A stretch of DNA of 64,000 nt, taken from an uncultured Lachnospiraceae bacterium (lineage in GTDB: Bacteria > Bacillota > Clostridia > Lachnospirales > Lachnospiraceae). Shown here one piece after another: positions 60,656 to 64,000 of this stretch; position 1 is the first letter of the stretch, and each line of letters starts with the position of its first letter. The notes beneath the pieces are model-generated. The model made no database searches and had not been told where the DNA came from. It worked only from the letters and a program-made list of their open reading frames with translations. The translations under genes were made by a program, and so were the position numbers. The DNA is taken from contig CANRLR010000002.1 in assembly GCA_947631505.1 (NCBI GenBank), positions 1-64,000 on the forward strand, in the 5' to 3' direction.

Positions 60656-62515
60656 ATGGCATCTACATTTGGAAGTCTGGAGATTGCAAAATCCGGTATG
60701 ATGGCATACAATGCGGCATTGCAGACAACCGCTCATAATGTTGCTAATATAGAAACAAAAGGATATTCCAAACAGAAGGCGAATGTGGTTTCTGTGGTGG
60801 GAAATAAAAGTTCACTTACGGTACAGGGATTTGGTGTAGAGGTAACAGAGATTACGAGACAAAGAAATGAATACTATGATACAAAATATCAGAATACTAC
60901 ATCAACATATAACAAATACAATACGGAATCCTATTATTTGAAAGCATTGCAGGATTATATCTGTGGGAATGTAACCAGTGATGAAAAGTCCCGTATGACG
61001 GATTCTTTTGACACTTTTAACAGTGTGCTGAGCAATCTGGTAGGAAATCCGAATAACAGTACAGTGCGTACACAGGTGGTAACGACCGCACAGACCTTTA
61101 CCGAATTTGTGAATGGTGTGGCAAAGAATATGCAGCAGCTGCAGGAGGAAGCAAATGCGGAAATTAAAAGCTGCGTGGAACAGATTAATGCCTATGCAGA
61201 AAAAATTGCTTCTGTGAACAGACAGATTAATACCATTGAGGCATATGGAACGAATGCAAATGATCTGCGTGACCAGCGTTCCGTGTTAATTGATGAACTT
61301 TCCGAATACTGTAATGTAGAGATATTGGAAAAAGAACCGGCAGATGGTGTCGGTGGAACGCAGTATTATGTATATGTGAATGGTAATATCTTGGTGGATA
61401 CCTACAATACGAACCAGTTGGTAGTAAAACAGAAAGACACGTATAGTAATTTAGGGGATGTCACGGGCTGTTATGATATTAAATGGGCAGATGGTTCTGG
61501 ATTTGCTTCTCACTCTGCCGCATTAGGCGGTAAGCTTCAGGCATTGTTTGAAATGCGGGATGGAAATAATGCGACTATAGTAGATGGAACAGTAAAGGCT
61601 TATGATGAGGGAACTAAGATTCTTACCATTACGGATACAAATTGCAATGATGTTACGAAGTTAAATATCCCTGACCACGATGGTGAAATTGTGATAAATA
61701 ACCGTACCTATGCATATGAGAAATTTGAAGTCAAGGTGGATGGGGATGGAAAGTTCACTTATGAATTTCAGTTAAAGGATGCCAATACGAATCTGATGAA
61801 TATAGCGATAGACAAAGGTTATAGTGCTTATGTCGGTACCTCGGTCAATGCCAAAGGAATACCATATTATATGGCACAGCTGAATGAGTTTGTACGTACC
61901 TATGCACAGGAATTCAACCGGATTCAAAATGAGGGGCTTGATCTGAATGATGAAAAAGGAATTGACTTTTTCAATGCGACAATACCGACAACAGGCGAAA
62001 ATTATGTGATGTCAGAGAGTGTGGACGGAAAGGATGCCGGATTTACTTCGGTTGTCGGAGCGGCAAATGCAGATGGCACCTATACAGGTTCCTATTATTA
62101 CATGACGGCACTTAATTTGTGTATTACAAAGGAAATGATGGATAATCCGAGCAAGCTTGCCTGTAAGGCAGTGGGAGAGAACGGCTCCAGTGTAGGAAAT
62201 GACAATGGGGATAATATTCAACGTCTGACAGAATTAAAAGATGATGGGAAAATGTTTGTGCATGGTGAGCCGGATGCTTTTTTACAGTCTTTGACCTCTG
62301 CACTTGGTGTTAATGCGAAAAAGGCCAGTACCTTGGCAAAGAGCCAGAGCAATCTTATGTATGCAATTGATTCAAACCGGCAATCGGTATCCGGAGTGGA
62401 TGAAGATGAAGAGGGTTCTGATATGATTATATTTCAAAATATGCTGCTGAATCAATACAAAGTGCTATCTGTCATGAATGAAGTGCTGGATAAGTTGATT
62501 AATGAAATGGTTTAA
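60656..62515 (+). CDS. flgK: Hook-associated protein FlgK, second copy
   Basis: A 619-aa second FlgK-type protein. N-terminal GSLEIAKSGMMAYNAALQTT and AHNVANIETKGYSKQKANVV, and C-terminal EGSDMIIFQNMLLNQYKVLS, are again HAP1 signatures but differ clearly from the first copy. The ribosome site AGGAGGTTGAT overlaps the upstream stop, so translation is coupled. The pair may form a mixed hook-filament junction. Which copy is the structural orthologue cannot be decided from sequence. Confidence 0.92.
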   Translation: MASTFGSLEIAKSGMMAYNAALQTTAHNVANIETKGYSKQKANVVSVVGNKSSLTVQGFGVEVTEITRQRNEYYDTKYQNTTSTYNKYNTESYYLKALQDYICGNVTSDEKSRMTDSFDTFNSVLSNLVGNPNNSTVRTQVVTTAQTFTEFVNGVAKNMQQLQEEANAEIKSCVEQINAYAEKIASVNRQINTIEAYGTNANDLRDQRSVLIDELSEYCNVEILEKEPADGVGGTQYYVYVNGNILVDTYNTNQLVVKQKDTYSNLGDVTGCYDIKWADGSGFASHSAALGGKLQALFEMRDGNNATIVDGTVKAYDEGTKILTITDTNCNDVTKLNIPDHDGEIVINNRTYAYEKFEVKVDGDGKFTYEFQLKDANTNLMNIAIDKGYSAYVGTSVNAKGIPYYMAQLNEFVRTYAQEFNRIQNEGLDLNDEKGIDFFNATIPTTGENYVMSESVDGKDAGFTSVVGAANADGTYTGSYYYMTALNLCITKEMMDNPSKLACKAVGENGSSVGNDNGDNIQRLTELKDDGKMFVHGEPDAFLQSLTSALGVNAKKASTLAKSQSNLMYAIDSNRQSVSGVDEDEEGSDMIIFQNMLLNQYKVLSVMNEVLDKLINEMV

Positions 62516-62528
62516 TGGGAGGTAGAAG

Positions 62529-64000
62529 ATGCGAGTAACAAATACTATGATGCGTAATAACTCACTGTTAAATATGCAGAAGAATAAGGAAGCATATAAT
62601 GATTATTTAATGCAGTATAATACGCAGAAAAAAATTCAGCGTCCATCGGATAATCCGACAATTGCAGTACGTGCTTTAAAATACCGTACTACTTTAGTAG
62701 AAATTGACCAGTATCTAACAAATATTAAAGATGCTACCTCTTGGATGGATGCAACAGAAACGGCATTGAGGGATGTAGATAAAGTATTAGACAATATGAT
62801 TGAATATTGTACTCAGGCGGCCACTGGAACGGTAGAGGCAGATGACAGAAAAGATATTGTGGCACAGCTTCGTCAGTATTCACATTATATTTATGAGCAG
62901 GATGCAAATCAGGATTATGCAGGAAGATATCTTTTTACTGGTTTTCGGACGGATGTACCACTGCTGTTTGATGCGGACCAGAATAATGTAACCTATACAA
63001 TTACCGAAAATCTTGTAATAAATGATATTAAAAAATATGATTATGTATATAAACAGGCAGAATATGATGCATCTAAAAAAGCGGAGGATTATGCCCAAGA
63101 GGCTTCAGAATTTGCCACTACGCATCGCATTTTAGTTTCTTATGAAAATTGTGATGAAAACAATATGACAATTCGATATAAGGATGCGGATGAAAACGAA
63201 CAGGTCATAACACCGACCATTAAAAAAATAGAGGATAATACCGTTTATAATGAGCATTTGCATCCGGGCGATAATGAAGTATTTTTTATACCGGAGACAG
63301 GAGAAATTGTGTTTGGAGATGCCATATACGAAAAAATCCGTGGCGGTTCCGATCTGAGTGTGGAATACAGCAAGACTGATTTTAAAAAATCCGATATCCG
63401 GCCGGAACATTACTTTGACTGTAATACAGTGGACAATGGAACCGGGGTTACGGCTACTTACCGGAAAACAACGACACAAAATATAAATTATCAGATTAAC
63501 TTTAGTCAGACCCTGACAGTCAACACACAGGCGTGCAACTGTATCGGTACAGATATCCGCCGCACGATTGATGATATAACCAATCTTTGTAATGATCTGG
63601 ATATTATGGAGGCAAATTTGAAAACGGTTGAAAAACGTATTGATGATACAGATGAAGGTGATACAGAAACGTTAGCAAATTTGAATGAATTGAAAAATCA
63701 GATCAGTACGGAGCTGTCTCTGCAAAAGACTGTTCTGCAAAAGACTATTTCAGCTGCTATTACAACCTGTCAGAGTCAAAAGGAGCAGTTGAATGTAGTA
63801 TTGGCAGATCATGGTTCCCGTTATAACCGTATGACAATGACAAAGAACAAATTGGAAAATCAGAAAATCGATACAGACGAAGCGAAATCTGATAATGAGG
63901 ATGCCAATTTGGGAGAGGCATACGTTGGTTTTTCTGAGGCTGATTTATTGTATCAGGCAACTTTGCAGGCAACTTCTAAAATTTTAGGACAGTCATTGTT
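62529..64000 (+). CDS. flgL: Hook-associated protein FlgL (3' end outside window)
   Basis: An open frame of 490 codons reaches the window edge without a stop. It starts MRVTNTMMRNNSLLNMQKNK behind GGGAGG, with the flagellin-like N-terminal QRPSDNPTIAVRALKYRTTL and a C-terminal coiled coil ending FSEADLLYQATLQATSKILG. Only a few residues are probably missing. It is longer than typical FlgL (about 300-500) because of a central insert. FlgL (HAP3) connects FlgK to flagellin. Last visible gene of the flgM operon. Confidence 0.93.
   Translation, partial: MRVTNTMMRNNSLLNMQKNKEAYNDYLMQYNTQKKIQRPSDNPTIAVRALKYRTTLVEIDQYLTNIKDATSWMDATETALRDVDKVLDNMIEYCTQAATGTVEADDRKDIVAQLRQYSHYIYEQDANQDYAGRYLFTGFRTDVPLLFDADQNNVTYTITENLVINDIKKYDYVYKQAEYDASKKAEDYAQEASEFATTHRILVSYENCDENNMTIRYKDADENEQVITPTIKKIEDNTVYNEHLHPGDNEVFFIPETGEIVFGDAIYEKIRGGSDLSVEYSKTDFKKSDIRPEHYFDCNTVDNGTGVTATYRKTTTQNINYQINFSQTLTVNTQACNCIGTDIRRTIDDITNLCNDLDIMEANLKTVEKRIDDTDEGDTETLANLNELKNQISTELSLQKTVLQKTISAAITTCQSQKEQLNVVLADHGSRYNRMTMTKNKLENQKIDTDEAKSDNEDANLGEAYVGFSEADLLYQATLQATSKILGQSL

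Noticed and set aside
17-64000. CRISPR array, tRNA, rRNA
   Set aside because: No regularly spaced repeats with unique spacers, cloverleaf-like or rRNA-like sequence was seen.

Overview
The window looks like a chromosomal segment of a motile, low-to-moderate GC Firmicute, most likely a gut Lachnospiraceae (Roseburia/Agathobacter-type). This is inferred from gene content and AT-rich codon use with AGGAGG-type ribosome binding sites. The late flagellar genes, class IB dihydroorotate dehydrogenase (pyrK/pyrD), a Zn-macrodomain and EFR1-type ferredoxin proteins also fit. I saw no rRNA, tRNA, CRISPR array or intact transposase/integrase.

Region 1 (about 1-24.7 kb) is an accessory region: mostly unrelated, one-gene-at-a-time enzymes of resistance or metabolite-repair type. 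They include eight GNAT acetyltransferase loci (a ninth lies at 28.8 kb), a DHFR-like reductase, an alpha/beta hydrolase, SdpI- and CPBP-type membrane proteins, an EFR1 ferredoxin, an AAC(6')-like acetyltransferase, and HAM1-, pyrophosphatase- and Nudix-type proteins. Many are broken by single frameshifts, one nonsense codon, or deletions that left gene stubs or chimeras. Three families of short non-coding direct repeats recur in front of these genes. A defence-flavoured stretch (8.5-16.6 kb) holds an unknown protein, an AbrB/PIN toxin-antitoxin pair, a frameshifted UvrD/RecD-like helicase, and an XRE regulator beside a NYN/PIN nuclease with a duplicated C-terminal module. At 20.9-22.2 kb two tandem copies of a divergent XRE/small-helical-protein module share an operator sequence.

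Region 2 (about 24.7-36.4 kb) is semi-accessory: a large GC-richer BvgS-like hybrid histidine kinase, another GNAT with a candidate leader ORF, a methyltransferase, an APH(3')-like kinase, a macrodomain ADP-ribosyl hydrolase, an MBL hydrolase, a VOC protein, a GH42 beta-galactosidase with a C-terminal frameshift, and a WYL regulator.

Region 3 (36.4-43 kb) is the compact biosynthetic operon asd - Nudix-like - pyrC - pyrF - pyrK - pyrD - Dabb - pyrE, closed by a terminator. It encodes most of UMP synthesis after carbamoyl aspartate, plus the aspartate-semialdehyde branch point.

Region 4 (43-64 kb) holds two late flagellar operons, each behind a recognisable sigma-28 promoter: flaG-fliD-fliS-fliT-like, and flgM-flgN-flgK-flgK2-flgL (flgL runs off the window). 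Between them sit housekeeping genes: an AgcS alanine/sodium symporter with an unusual inserted domain, serS, a secreted NlpC/P60 protein, lysA, and a type II topoisomerase pair (parE/parC-like). Clear sigma-A promoters are visible for serS, lysA and parE.
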